A DNA stretch of 64,000 nt from Daedaleopsis sinensis (Eukaryota; Basidiomycota; Agaricomycetes; Polyporales; Polyporaceae). How positions within the stretch are numbered: the stretch's first letter is position 1; the number at the start of each line of letters is the position of its first letter. The stretch is from contig CM066303.1 of NCBI GenBank assembly GCA_033807695.1, forward strand, positions 372,001-436,000, read 5' to 3'. Below the pieces are notes generated by a model. It did not search any database. It was not told the DNA's origin and saw nothing but the letters and a program-made list of their open reading frames with translations. Below, piece by piece: positions 12,237 to 24,518 of the stretch. Position numbers and translations under genes: made by a program.

Positions 12237-14351
12237 ATGCTCTCGAGATACCCACTGGCACCCCGATTGGCCCTGGTCGCCCTCGCTATCCATGCGCTCC
12301 TCGACACGACTCTCGGGCTCCCCGTCCTCCCCGAAGACTCGGACCAGACCGTGCTGTCGTCAGATGCACATACCGGCGCCGGATCTCGAGGTAAGGACAC
12401 CAAGGTCCTGATTCTGGGAGGCGGCGTCGCGGGCATCATCGCCGCGCGGACCTTGCACGAGCAGGGCGTCGACGACTTCGTCGTCATCGAGGCGAGGCCC
12501 GAGCTCGGGGGGCGGATGATGAGCCACGCGTTCGGGGCGGGGGGGAACTGGACGGTCGAGGTGGGTGCGAACTGGGTGCATGGCACGCAGACGGAGACGG
12601 GCCCTGCGAACCCTATCTGGGAGCTCGCGAGGAAGCACAATGTATCGCTGCATGCCAGCGACGTGGACAACGTCTGTGAGTAGTGTTATCTCCAGCCCAG
12701 CGACAGTGCATTCGGACGCTCACCGTGCTCACAGCGACCTATGACGACTCTGGCGCCTACGATTTCCAGGACGTCTTCAATCAGGCTTGGACGAACTTTG
12801 AGAGACTCACAAGAGTGGCGGGTGAGTACCAGCACTGTTAGTTTGGACAGTGCGAGATACTAACTCGGGTTGACTACAGGGCAGAGAGTCCCGCATCGAC
12901 TCGTCGACATGACCGCCCGAGGCGGCTACTCCCTCTCCGGCTCCCGCCCGATTACGCGGTACGAGAGGGCGGCCGAGTACTACCAGTTCGACTGGGAGTT
13001 CGGCGCGACGCCCGAAGAGACGTCCTGGCTTACGTCCGCCTGGGTACATACCGCTTCCCGCCGCTCCTCCTCTCCCTCCCGGACGCCCGGCCTTCTCCTG
13101 GCGAGGACGTTGCAGTCTTTCCGGTAGAGCGCGGCGTCTTCGTGCTTCCTGTCCACGCTGACGCTGCTTCCGAAATCGTGGCTCTAGGCACACAACAACA
13201 CGTTCGAGGAGTTCTCAGAAGAGAACCTGCTGTCGATCGACCAGCGCGGGTTCAAGGCCCTCATCCAGGCTGAGGCCGCGACGTTCCTGCAGGAGCGCCA
13301 ACTCCGGTTGGGCGCGACGGTCGCCGAGATCCACACGTCGAAGAAGGGCGTGAGCGTGGTGCTCGCAGATGGCTCGGCGCTGTCTGCGGACTATGCGCTG
13401 TGTACGTTCAGCCTAGGGGTGCTGCAGCACAACGACGTGAAGTTCGTGCCGCCGCTGCCCGCGTGGAAGCAGGAGGCCATCCACAGCATGTCGATGGTGC
13501 GTACACACCTCAGCTGACGAGGAACCGAACCGAGTGAGACCACAGCTGAGAGGGCGTACGGCAGGGTACGTACACGAAGATCTTCTTGCAGTTTCCGGAG
13601 AAGTTCTGGTTCGATACGGAAGTGAGCATTTTAGTTTATCTGCACTCTAAACGTGGAGGGGAGATCTGAAGCCGCGACTGACGTTCGCAACACGCACAGA
13701 TCGCGCTTTATGCGGATCACGAACGTGGTCGGTACCCTGTATGGCAAACGCTCGACCTCCCGCAATTTTTCCCCGGCTGCGGGATCCTGTTCGCGACTGT
13801 CACGGTGAGTTCACGAGCACAACACCTGGCGAAATTGACTCACCGCGTGCCTGTCGCGCCTCTTCCCCTGCCGGCGGACCGACAGGGCGACTTCTCCCGC
13901 CGCATCGAGTCGATGTCTGACGCGGCCGTCCAGGCGGAGATGCTCGCCGTCCTGCGCTCGATGTTCCCGAACGCGACCGTCCCGGAGCCGCTCGACTTCT
14001 ACTTCCAGCGCTGGTACAGCGACCCGCTCTTCCGCGGGTCGTACTCGAACTGGCCGGCGAACTTCCTCAGCGAGCACCAGGGGAACCTGCGAGCAAACGT
14101 CGACGAGCGGCTCTGGTTCGCGGGCGAAGCTACGAGCAAGAAATGGTTCGGTGAGTGGCTGATACTGTGGGCGACGGAGCGTCCGCGTGCGAGGCCCGAT
14201 GCTGACGCTGCGGCTAGGCTTCCTGCATGGCGCGTACTCGGAGGGCGAGGATATCGGCCTGACGCTCGCGGAATGCGTCCAGGGTGGTGGGTGCCTTGGC
14301 CTTGAGCACGTGGATCGCGTTCGGAATGCTCTACCATACGACATTGCGTGA
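12237..14351 (+). CDS. Secreted FAD-dependent amine (polyamine) oxidase
   Basis: The start MLSRYPLAPR opens a hydrophobic signal peptide (LALVALAIHALLDTTLG). The dinucleotide-binding motif follows: VLILGGGVAGIIAARTL and the ribose-binding acid in VVIEARPELGGRM. Middle exons give GANWVHG, LLSIDQRGFKALI and YALCTFSLGVLQ. The C-terminal FAD motif is LWFAGEATSKKWFG, which continues after an intron as FLHGAYSEGEDIG. The stop is the TGA at 14349-14351. Together these place it in the flavin amine oxidase family near fungal and plant polyamine oxidases. Members oxidise spermine or spermidine to an aminoaldehyde and H2O2. The signal peptide suggests secretion or the cell wall. About eight exons join in frame with no lesions. 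Its 3' end faces the phosphatase gene, about 220 bp away. Confidence 0.85.
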
Positions 14352-14573
14352 GGAGCGCGTCGAGGCGAGCTGCTATATATACTCTTGGACACGATCAGCA
14401 CGACTTCATCTACTTGATTTGTACGCATACACTCACCTGTACACTAGCACTATATGCAACATACATACCTTGATTTGTAGCTCATTTCCCTTCGCGATCC
14501 GGCGGGAGAGAGAGAAAGACCGTCGCAAATTCCGAAACCAGCGAATCTACAGTAACAGAGAAATAAGTTATAT

Positions 14574-15903
14574 CTATACAAAGTACGGCATGTTTCCCTG
14601 CGCTCGCAGCCATGCGTCAGCGGTCTCCTATAAGCACCAAACCGACACTCACCATCTTTCTGGTCTTCTGCATCCCCTTGTCCCGCTCGTTCTCCGGGGC
14701 AGCGTCATACACCGTGAATGACCGCTCCCCATCGTCCCGTATCGTCAATATCGACGCCATGTTCCCGCATCGATAGCAGTAGTTCGGCGCCGACCACACC
14801 GTGACGAGCTGCTCGTCGAACATGTACTTGTAGCCCTCCTGCACGAGTTGGTGCGCACGGGCTATTAGGCGCAGCGAGTTCACATGGTTGAACTGGGCGC
14901 AGTCAGCAGGAGCGCGACGACGAGTCTGGATAGAAGGCGTACTTCTTGTGTTACGCTGCCCCCAAAGAGCCATCCGGCGCCGCGCGGACTGACGGCCCAG
15001 TTATCTATGTCGTCCGGGTCTGACCACATGAGATCTGCCAGGGTGGATGTGAGTATATGTGTGCGGTTGTGATGCGAACACTGCTGACCGCAAAATGCGC
15101 CTTCGTGCGGGATCTCTTGTGCCCTCGAGAGCACGCGGATCTGGTCCAGGGTGCGGATATCTGGCGATAGACCGCCATGTACGCATAGTGTCTCGCCGTC
15201 GATGATCTGGACGTGGGGGATAAACGCTCGATACCGAGCTTCCGGACGGGACACGTACCGCCGCCAGATTGAGATAGTCGAAGACGCTGCAGCACGCTTT
15301 CCAGACCTGTGCAGACCCGTACTTCTGCTGGCATTCGTCTGCTATATCGTCAACGAGCGTGTCTTGCGATGGTACCAGCATATACGCACCATAGAATCCG
15401 TACACCTGGGTGATCTGCCTGCTCTCGTGGTTCCCTCGTAGCAGCGTCACCTTGTCCGGGTACCTGACGCGATAGCTCAGCAGTCAAGACGGGGCAAGGG
15501 AGGCGCAAGATGTCTTCTGACTTTGCCTTCAAGACGAGGAGCAGCGAGACGGTCTCGAGGCTGTAGTGCCCGCGGTCGACGAAGTCTCCCTGCAGCCTGT
15601 CTGAGCAGCTCTCTCGGAGGACATGGACGGGTACATACGTGCCATGAAGATGTAGCTTGTCTCCGGGACCATCCCTCCCTTCCGCAGCAGCTCGAGCAGG
15701 TCCCAGAACTGGCCGTGTATGTCGCCGCAGATGGTGACCGGACTGGAGACGGGCTGGATGTTCGACTCCTCGAGCAGGATTGAACGTACACGCTCGCAGA
15801 GAATCTTCATGTCAGGTTCGGGGAGATGTTGGCAATCCATGAGCAAGGAAAGCCATCTGTCCGGGTCGAAAGCGGGCATGTTCGAGAGCTGTTTCGTCGA
15901 CAA
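14574..15903 (-). CDS. PP2A-family Ser/Thr protein phosphatase catalytic subunit (Sit4/PP6/PPG1-like)
   Basis: All catalytic signatures of the PPP family are visible. GDIHGQF gives metal ligands, [12 protein letters not shown] comes after the first intron, and then [26 protein letters not shown] and [12 protein letters not shown]. The N-terminal block RHLPE-like [16 protein letters not shown] and [12 protein letters not shown] resemble Sit4/PP6 and PPG1 rather than PP1. The start used is MSTKQLSNM at 15903; a second in-frame ATG (MPAFDPDRW) lies eight codons on. The last exon is tiny (24 nt including stop) and adds MPYFV, matching the C-terminal YFL-type tail that is methylated in PP2A-like enzymes. 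Several introns are present. The enzyme would act in nutrient or cell-cycle signalling with regulatory subunits. Subfamily assignment is tentative. Confidence 0.88.
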
Positions 15904-16024
15904 GGAAGATCAGATGGCGACTAGAGAGTGTAACAGTACTTAATATACAAAACACAAGTGGAGTAGGTCAACGAGAACGACAGTGTGGACGAGGGAGGAG
16001 GTGAAGGTCGAAGACGCCGAGGGA

Positions 16025-16066
16025 AGCTTGCCCTCCCTCCTCCTTCCTCCTCCTCCTCCTCCTCCC
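16025..16066. repeat. Polypyrimidine CTCC/TCC tract in a divergent promoter
   Basis: A low-complexity run rich in CCTCC units lies in the 280 bp between the divergent phosphatase and hydrolase-like genes. Pyrimidine-rich tracts are common in fungal promoters, so it may mark a shared nucleosome-free region. Confidence 0.5.
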
Positions 16067-16184
16067 GATCCATGACCATCGTTTTCCACTGCGGCTTGCG
16101 CCTTCGAACGATCTCGCCAACGTCCTTCTCAATGCTCGCGTAGCATCTTATCTCTGTGCATTCACGCTGTCGACGCGACGTTCA

Positions 16185-17190
16185 TTGGCAACGCCTACGA
16201 CGCATCCAAAGCCTCGCACACGCGACAGCTCGACAATGGCCGGAGAGAAGGAGATATCACTAAGAGAGTCGACGAACACGACGCCAAGGATCAAGACGCC
16301 CCCGACATCGTCTGCGATCCCGGTGCCGTTCGTCTACCATGCGAGCGACGACGGCACCGACGAGAACCTCCTGATACTATTGCATGGTCTCGGTAAGTGC
16401 TTTATTACCGTCCTTTTGCGCCCATATCGCGAGCTCGACGTCGTTTGGGCTCGTAGGCGACACCCAACTCCCTTTCGGAAAGCTTGGACGGCAGCTGCAT
16501 CTCCCTCAGACCGCGACGCTCGCCCTTCGCGCACCAGAGCAGTACGTCCCTCTCAATTCCTTGTCATCTGCTCGTCCTCACGCCGAGATCAGGATTCCGT
16601 TTCTATACGAAGAAGCATACCAATGGTACCCTTCGTTCGACCAGCTCGGCGACCTCATCGAGCACCCCAACCCCACCCCGGCTCTCGAACTCATGACCCA
16701 AATCGTCGACCACCTCACCAAGGCCTGCGGATGGCCGCCCCACCGCGTCCATTTCTTCGGTTTCGCGCAAGGCGGGACTGTCGCAGCCGAGTTTGCGCTC
16801 GAGTTTTGGCGCACAGAGCTCGCACTTCAGCAGAAAGCTCTTCCATCCCCCACCCCGGGACCCGATCCGGCTTCTAGTGCCCCGCGTGCGTTCGGATCGG
16901 TCGTGAGCGTGTGCGGGCCCCTCGTCTCGTACCCTACCCTTACGCAACTTTGTCCGACACCCGTGCTCGTATTCCACCGGCCACCGCCCGCGGAGAGCGC
17001 GCTTCCGTCCGGGGCGATCGCCGCGCTGAAGAAGGGCTTTGCGCAAGTTGAGGAGGTCAAAATGAAGGGCGAGGGCATGCCGCGGTCGAAGGAGGAGTTT
17101 GAGCCGATCATGCGGTTCTGGAGCGAGAATCTAGGACGCAGGCGGATGGAGGGGTTGTACGAGGTGCTGAGCGGGGCGAGTACTTCGTGA
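16185..17190 (+). CDS. Phospholipase/carboxylesterase (acyl-protein thioesterase-like) family protein lacking the nucleophile serine
   Basis: The protein has the alpha/beta-hydrolase layout of this family. A hydrophilic N-terminus leads to NLLILLHGLGD and then TLALRAPEQ. IPFLYEEAYQWYPSF follows, and then the nucleophile-elbow block VHFFGFAQGGTVAAEFAL. In active acyl-protein thioesterases the elbow is G-x-S-x-G; here the central residue is alanine (codon GCG). Three exons are supported: to 16392, 16457-16541 and 16593-17190. The second intron (16542-16592) is 51 nt without a stop, so retaining it would add 17 residues. The start is either MATPTTHP (16185) or the in-frame MAGEKEIS. Its biochemical role is unknown: it may be a non-catalytic binder, or the fungal subfamily may normally lack this serine. 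Confidence 0.65.
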
Positions 17191-17352
17191 GTGGCTCAGT
17201 CTATCAAATGTAGGTGCGCGGCGCAATATACGAGCTCCTCGGACCTCCTTCAAGTTCGACTGCGCCTCGCGGGACCGAACCTACTTAGGCGCCTCCGTCA
17301 TTGGTGCGTCTTGTTCCTGACCACGCTGGTCGCTGGTTCTTCGACGACCACC

Positions 17353-19510
17353 ATGAAGTCCTCCCCCAACCTCGTCGTGATCCTCGCGCTCGCGCTCGCT
17401 GTGCACGCAGACGGCTCGTTCTTGCAGCGTCTAGGTGCCCCAGCTAGTCAATTCCCAGTAGCTGCCCCCGCAGGAACCCCCGATGCGCATGACGGCAAAG
17501 TAGCGATCACCCCCCAAATCTCGCACTTCGCCCGGACCCTGATAGCTGAGCGCGGGGTCCCAGGGCTCTCGCTCGGCTTTGTTCGTGTCGCCAACGGCTC
17601 GATCAGTACAGAATTTGGTGTGTGGGGGAACATGACGGAGGACGGCGACCCGGTGAAGCCAGAGGTAAGCCGTCGTGCCTTTTCATCGTGATGTCGCATT
17701 TGACTCGGTTTCTTCTCTCGGACAGACGCTATTTAGTATCGGGTCGTGCTCGAAGGCGTTCCTCGCGAGCGCGCTCGGCATCCTCATGGACGACTTCGCG
17801 AATGGGCGCAACACGACCGCCCTCCCTCCTGCCCTGTCGTCCGTCTCGTGGGACACCAAGCTGAAGGCGCTCCTCCCTGACGACTGGAAGCTCGACCAGG
17901 AATGGGCGACAGAGAAGGCGAACCTCCGCGACATCTTGACGCACGTTTCAGGACTTACGAGGTATGTATCGCACACGCATGGGATTGGCGTTGGAAGAGT
18001 CGCACTGACAAAACACTAGGCATGACTCGTCATACCACCGGAGCGACACGTCGCTAGGTATGATCCGCAAGATGAGATTCCTGAAGTCCAAGTACGAACT
18101 GCGCGAGAAGTGGTCGTACAACAACTTGGTACGCCTGAGACTGTCTCCTCGTGTCGGTGTCCTTGACGGAATTCCGGCAGATGTACGTCGTCGGCGCGCA
18201 CATCGTCTCCACCTACTCTGGGGTCCCATTCCGGGACTTTGTCCAAGAAAGGATCTTCAGCCCGCTCAACATGACGTCGACGACATACCGCGGAAACGAG
18301 GCGGAGGCGAGCGGCCTCCTCAGCCAGTCATGGGGGTCCGCGGGGCGGCGCATCCCGTACTGGTTCGCAGGCGACGCACTCTCGGAGTTCATTGCAGGCG
18401 CCGGCGGGGTCATCTCGAACGCGATCGACATGGTAGTCCTCGCGCACCTGCTGCTTGCGACATGCTGATACAATCCGCTGCAGACGAAGTGGCTCGCGAT
18501 GTTGCTGAACAAGGGCGTCGACCCGCGGACGAACCGGACGGTGGTGCCCCGCCCGACCTTCGACGAGATGACGACCGCGCACTCGGTTGTGTACGGCCAG
18601 CCGGTCCCGCCGTACCAGTCGGTGATCGGGTACGGAATGGGCTGGATGCGCGTGTCCTACGCCGGCCACGATGTCCGTCGGTCGCTCGCGTACATCGCTG
18701 CGTCTCACATTCCTTGCTGACCTCGAATGGCGTCCACAGATGCTCACCCACGGCGGCGGACTCCCGGGCTTCCTCACGGACGTCGCGTTCCTCACGGGCG
18801 ACCACATTGCGCTCGTGGCGTTTGCTAACGCCGACGGTGTCCACGCTGCGCAGACGCTCCTCCCGATGCGCGTGATCGAGGACTACCTCGGTCTCCCGCA
18901 CAGCTTCGAGTTCGACAACTCTTCAAGTTCTCGCCACGCGGCAGAGTCCTCCTCCTCCTCCAATGCCGGCCCACTATCCCCTCAAACTGCCTCGGAATGC
19001 CCAAGGACGCACTCGGGGGGGATCGCGCTCGAGCAGTACGCAGGCGAGTACGCCGACCCCGGCTACGGCGCTTTCACGCTCTGCGCCCCGGCGAGCACCG
19101 CGCCCGCGTGCGCGCAGATCCTGGCCGACTGGCGCGCCGTCTCTCCCGCGGGCGAGCTCGCGCCCGACACGCTCTACGGCGGCTCCGACCGTGTGTGGGA
19201 CCTGCATTTCAAGCTGACTCGAACGACACGGTGCTCAAGCGGCACCAAGGCAAAGGAGGGAGAGAAAGAGGAGTCGTTCGCGGGCGAGTCGTGCACGATC
19301 TTCCCGGACGGGTACGGACGGAACACGACGGCGTTCGCGGCTGCGCTTGGCTCCTTGCCGTGGACTGCAGAGTGTGTTATTGACAGAGACGGAGACAAGG
19401 ACGAGGTCGTCGGGTGCGGGTTGGTGGGCCTCGAAGACGGGCCGAGGTGGGAAGGTGAGAGTGTGCAAGAGAGGGCGGATGTGTGGCTTCGGAAGAGCAA
19501 GTCCTTTTGA
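17353..19510 (+). CDS. Secreted beta-lactamase/transpeptidase-like serine hydrolase, copy 1
   Basis: The start MKSSPNLVVILALALAVHAD is a clean signal peptide. The active-site set of the class C beta-lactamase/D-peptidase superfamily follows: SxxK as IGSCSKAF, YxN as KWSYNNL, and an H-x-G triad replacing KTG in LTHGGGLPGF. Other blocks shared with the two paralogues in this window are WGNMTEDGDPVKPE, ILMDDFANGRN, LNMTSTTYRG and IGYGMGWMR. A C-terminal domain of about 200 residues after ADWRAVSP ends at the stop at 19510. Seven exons are inferred; introns cut after KPE, after VSGLTR, after SYNNL and before the HGG exon. Such fungal enzymes are secreted or vacuolar hydrolases of unknown substrate. 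N-glycosylation sequons are frequent. Confidence 0.85.
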
Positions 19511-20142
19511 GATGTGGAGTATAAAGAGCGTGCGCTGTCATATTGAATATTGATGCAATATGGATGAGCGTAGCTCAGACACCTCCGACCGGTATCCGTC
19601 GCTCTCACTTCTCGACATCGCATCTTCCCTATTTTCTTGCAGTGCACCATCGCTTCTCCTCTTCCTGTCAACTCCCCAGTGCACGGTACTTACTTGGTGT
19701 CCCTTGTCATTTCATGCATGCGACGCTCACACTATACTGCGTACATTGTGGACCGTAGGGCGGCTGCGGGTATTGACCAACCTCTGCAGATCCAGTCCGT
19801 AGCCGAGTCTCGTTCTCGTCCGTTCAGGTGAGGGAAGGCGCAATCGCCAGAATGACACTCACATCGGCATTCGACCTTTAAAGATCAGGATATCCGGAGT
19901 ACTGGTTGATTCTTCCGAGTCCGATCTGGCGGCCTACGCATATCATACACTACAGCATACATCAACCTGCTTCGATCCGGCATCTCGACGCTTGGTCTCT
20001 GAATCTGCCACTTTCTTCCTTGCATACGTCGCTAGGCTCGCCTCTCAAGATATCAACGAGGCTGCTTCCATTGATTAGATGCCACTGTATGAAAACGCTT
20101 AGCTCCTGCCCTAGCTCGAGTCAAAAACTACGCAAAGGCTGT

Positions 20143-20938
20143 TCACCTGAACCTGAAGGTTCCCTCACCACCAATCCCTCCTCCAATCCCAGCGCCCCCG
20201 AAAATAATGGCTGCAATTGGTGTGCCGTTAGACGTCGAGAAAGCAATCCCGCCTGTTCCTGGGCCACCGGATCCAGCAAAGATCGTGAAGGACGTGACAT
20301 TGCGCAGGCCCTGTAGAGGGCCCGTCACCTCCAGGCCGCCGATCGCGGAGATGTAGCCGACGCCGATGCCCCACGCAGAGCCGTTCCCACTGACGGAGGT
20401 GTTGATGACATTCACCTCGAGCGTGAAGTACGCCCCCGCATACCAGACGCTAACGGTGACCGGGTGGCGCGCATTTCCTGGGCGACGTTCGACTGCGGCA
20501 TCGGGATCCAAGGCGGGAGGTGGCGGTGGGATCCGGGCGCCGTTCTGCGTCTCTTGCAACCACTTAGAGAATCCCGCGGACCCACCGAGGGACTCGATAG
20601 TTTTGAGCTGGTTGAGCAGCCTAATGTTGTAAGAACAGCGAGAGGTCAGTCGGAGCAACGCATGCAAGACCCAGGGACACCCTGACGACCGTACTACAGG
20701 GCCGGGCCGGAGGCTCGAACGTTGACTCACACAGCGGCCTTGGCATTCGTGATTAATCCTTCGAGTTCACCTGTGTAAGTGGCGGGGATGGGGAATTCCG
20801 CTCTTGCGGTAGATGTCTCAATACTGCGGTTGGGATGTCAATGATGAACAACGCGGACAGTAGCAAGGGGGATACTTACCTCTTGGCCTGATCATTGTTG
20901 TTTTCGTCTGTGGTGACGCTGCTGCTGTGTCCGTCCAT
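20143..20938 (-). CDS. Small glycine-rich protein, unrecognised
   Basis: Three exons join on the minus strand. The first is MDGHSSSVTTDENNNDQAKR (start 20938, donor GTAAGT). The second has ETSTARAEFPIPATYTGELE. The third starts LLNQLKTIESLGGSAGFSKW and runs to the stop at 20143. The C-terminal 110 residues alternate beta-like segments with glycine-rich turns: TVSVWYAGAYFTLEV, SAWGIGVGYISAIGGLEV and AAIIFGGAGIGGGIGGEG. There is no signal peptide or transmembrane helix. The repeated beta/Gly pattern ending in a GIGGG strand suggests a small beta-barrel, faintly like bacterial VapA-type proteins, but that is a guess from texture. The gene lies between two serine hydrolase copies and is transcribed against them. 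Confidence 0.5.
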
Positions 20939-22319
20939 ATCGTCGAGGAGTGTGTCAATCGAGCTTGCTAAGTGGGAAGGGGGATGTAAAAGGATGACCG
21001 CACCGTTGACACAATATATATCGTGTGCTATTTGCAATCTTGTGTGATTTATAAATGAGAGTTCGCGCATATCTCGACGTTGACGCGTTCAGGGAGCAGC
21101 TGATCGAGCAAGTGAGCATATGCCCGACGTGTCAGAGCTCTCGATGAAGAGAGGGTTGACAATTCGATTACTCATAGCACTGCAGAAGAAAGCTCTAGGC
21201 GTACTAGTAGACGTAGACCACTTGGGGATTGCGTACCTTGAACGCTATCACGAGGGGCTATGGAACCACGGGCCACTCCGCAGAAGGGTAGATTGTGTAC
21301 ACGAGCATGAGGCAGCATGGTAGTTTGTGTGCGATATGAGATAGGAGAAATCCTGATCTGCACGGCGAGAATGAAGAGAATGTCAGATCACTTCCCCGGA
21401 CCTAGGTGAAGCATGTACCTTCTAGCGCAAGGGACGTCTAGTGACGAGTTCTTCCCTGCAATCAGCGACGTCGGTGGATGATCATAAGGCTTCTAGTCAG
21501 CAGCGGCCGCGGGCTTGGCGTAATCTGGCACGCAGAACAGGGCAATCGGCATTTTGTGATACATGCCTCATTATGACCTGCATGCATTCAGCGTAGACGT
21601 CGATTTCCAAGTGTAGCCTAAACACTCGTCGTCTCTCGTGCGTTTTGCCTCATTTCGAGTCCCTCCGAGGTCGCCCCACTGTCGCGCCCTCGCACTGACA
21701 CGAGCACACCGGGGGCAGACTGATCGATGAGTCATGACGCAGAAACCACTATCGATTTGAGTACACGGAGAACTTAGGCGAAATTCAATCCTTCCCGTAC
21801 GGGTGCAGCTTGATAAGTTGACCGGGCTCGAGGTGCTGGCAAACTCCTGCGTGGTCAGAAGACTCGAGGACGTCAGTTAAGCTGCTCCGGGTGAGATGTG
21901 ATGGAGTCGAGGTCAGTATACCTCAACACCATGAGTCGGGAGGAGCGTATGCGTAGCATGATTTGAGGCCGCCAAGGGTGAGCCGCACCAACAGACCGGC
22001 AACCAGTGACCACCGGCCCCCCGGCGGGAACAAGTTGAAAGAAATTGGTTGAAGTAGAATTCGAAACTAGGATTTCGTATCGGTGATCCTCTTCTGTGCA
22101 TGGAATTCAACCTTTGGTTGTGTAGGAACACATTCATCGAGAATGCACCTACCACTTACTACATTCATGATCATGATGGTTAAGCTAGATCAAGTTGTGC
22201 GCAGTGACGATGTGACTCATCCGTGGCGAGCAAGCGCCGGGCGCCCAGCTCTAGCGCCCTACGATCTCGCTGCGGCGCAACTCTTGGCGCAATTCTTCAC
22301 GACTTGTTCTCCAACCGCC
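20939..22319. other. Intergenic stretch between duplicated hydrolases
   Basis: I see no gene here. The two hydrolase units flanking it are similar mainly within exons; I could not find an obvious copy of the spacer upstream of copy 1. Confidence 0.4.
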
Positions 22320-24518
22320 ATGAAGTCGTCTCCAAGTCTCAACGGATTTGCCTTTTCCACCCTGGCCGTACTGCTGCAGGTGAATCTATCGCGCTCCGTA
22401 GCAAGTCAAGCCCCGATAGGCTTGCCAGTGCAACTTGAAGTTCAAGACAGTACTAGTACCCAAGTCAGCGCCACCGACCACATCAGAAAGGCGTTAACCT
22501 CTGAAATTTCCGCATACGCGGAGAGTGTCTTAGCGGGCGGCCTTCTCCCAGGACTCTCGGTCGGTGTCGTGCACCTTGACAATGGCTCTGTGAGCACGGA
22601 GTTCGGGACGTGGGGCAACATGACCGAAGACGGTGACCCTGTCAAGCCGGAGGTAAGCCCATGCCGTTTGTACGTCTCACGCGACACGCACACTGATCGC
22701 TCGCATCGTCTGCAGACCCTCTTCAGCATCGGGTCGACCTCGAAAGCATTCCTCGCGAGCGCGCTTGGTATCCTGATGGACGACTTCGCGAACGGGCGCA
22801 ACGTGACTGCGCTTCCCCCGACGCTGTCTGTGTTCTCCTGGGACACGAAGGTAAAGGCACTCCTCCCGGACGACTGGCAGCTCGACCAGGAGTGGGCGAC
22901 GGAAAAGGCAAACCTCCGCGACATCCTGACGCACGTCTCGGGACTCACGAGGTACCCAAGCTGCTCCTTTTCGATTTCTTCGGTGGGGGACTAGAACTAA
23001 CGATGGACGGATACCAGCCACGACGTGTCCTACACACGGAGCGACACTCCCTTGGATGTCATTCGCAAGATGCGGCACCTAAGGTCCAAGTACGAGCTGC
23101 GCCAGACTTGGTCGTACAACAACCTGGTAGGATCGTGCTTGCCATTTCTTCCCTCGGGCGTTCCTGAACAGGTGTCACCGCAGATGTATATTACCGGCGC
23201 GCACATCGTGTCCATATACTCCGGCACTCCGTACAGAGATTTTGTCCAAGACAGGATATTTGGCCCGCTGGACATGACGTCGACGACATACCGCGGGGAC
23301 GAGGCGGATGCGAGTGGACTCCTCAGCCAGGGGTGGGGATTTGAGGGGCGGCGCATCCCTTACCAGTTCGGAAGCGACTCGCTCTCGAAGATCATCGCGG
23401 CAGCGGGCGGTATTCTCTCGAACACAATCGACATGGTATGTAATGCCAGAGTAGTTGCAGGCTGCGACATGCTGATGCAGTCTCCCATAGACGAAGTGGC
23501 TTGCGATGCTGCTCAACAAGGGTGTCGACCCACACACGAACCGTACGGTGGTCCCCCGCCTGACCTTCGACGAGATGACGACCGCGCACTCGGTCGTGTA
23601 CGGCTACCCGCCCAAACCCAACCGGTCCATCGCGGGGTACGGCATGGGCTGGATGCGCCTATCCGTCGGCGGCCACGATGTACGATCCTCTCTCTCCTCT
23701 TGCTGTCCGGCTGCCCTGTTGACCTTTGTTGGCACGCGCAGATGATCACCCACAACGGCGGGCTGCATGGCTTCCTGACGGACGTCACCTTCCTCCCCGG
23801 GGACAACATCGGCATTGTCACGCTGACGAACTCCGACCGTCCCCATCGGGCGGACTCGCTGCTCCCGGCGCGCATCATCGAAGACTACCTCGGCCTGCCT
23901 CACAGCTCCACCGTAACCGAGTCTGCTCAACAAGCGGAAGAGGCAATGTCCGCTCCTGAGTCGGAAGCCCCGACTTCCCAGACGGACTCGGACTCGAGGT
24001 GCACCGCAGATGGCCTGGGCGGGATTGCCATAGAGAAGTACGCGGGCGAGTGGTTCAACCCCGGGTTTGGCACGTTCATGACGCTCTGCGCCCCGTCGAG
24101 CACGGCGCCCGCGTGCGCGCGGATCCTCGCCGACTGGCGCTCCATCACCCCCGACGGGCAGCTCGCGCCAGACACGCTGTACAGCGGCACGGACGGGGTG
24201 TGGGCGCAACACATCAGGCTGCAGCGCAAGTGTTCGAGCGCGCGCTCGGAGACGAAGACGAGGACGAAGACGGGAGAGGAGGCGTTCGTCGCCAATCCGT
24301 GCACGATCTTCCCGGAGGGGTATGGCCGGAACGTGACGGCGTTCGCGAATATGCTGGGCCAACTGAACTGGGACGTCGAGTGCGCCGTCGATGAAGAGAA
24401 AGGGGAGGTCTTCGGGTGCGGGATCATGGGCGTGGAGGTGGGCCCGCAGTGGGAGGGCGAGACTATCCGGGAAAGGGCGGATGTGTGGCTTTGGAAGGTC
24501 GCGTCCACGTCCTTGTGA
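22320..24518 (+). CDS. Secreted beta-lactamase/transpeptidase-like serine hydrolase, copy 2
   Basis: This is a head-to-tail paralogue of the gene at 17353. The start MKSSPSLNGFAFSTLAVLLQ gives a signal peptide. The catalytic serine motif is IGSTSKAF (STSK), the tyrosine motif is TWSYNNL, and the third motif is ITHNGGLHGF (HNG rather than HGG). Shared blocks include WGNMTEDGDPVKPE, LPDDWQLDQEWATEKANLRD and LGLPHSS. Introns sit at the same places as in copy 1, which argues for whole-gene duplication. The hypervariable serine-rich linker before the C-terminal domain differs in length and sequence. The C-terminal domain keeps its cysteines (TLCAPSSTAPACARI, ECAVDEEKGEVFGCG). The stop is at 24518. 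The catalytic residues are intact, so it is likely functional; its substrate is unknown. Confidence 0.85.

Noticed and set aside
20143..20730. Assignment of the Gly-rich protein to the bacterial VapA family
   Set aside because: Only the texture (beta segments and glycine turns) is similar; no diagnostic motif can be confirmed without a search.
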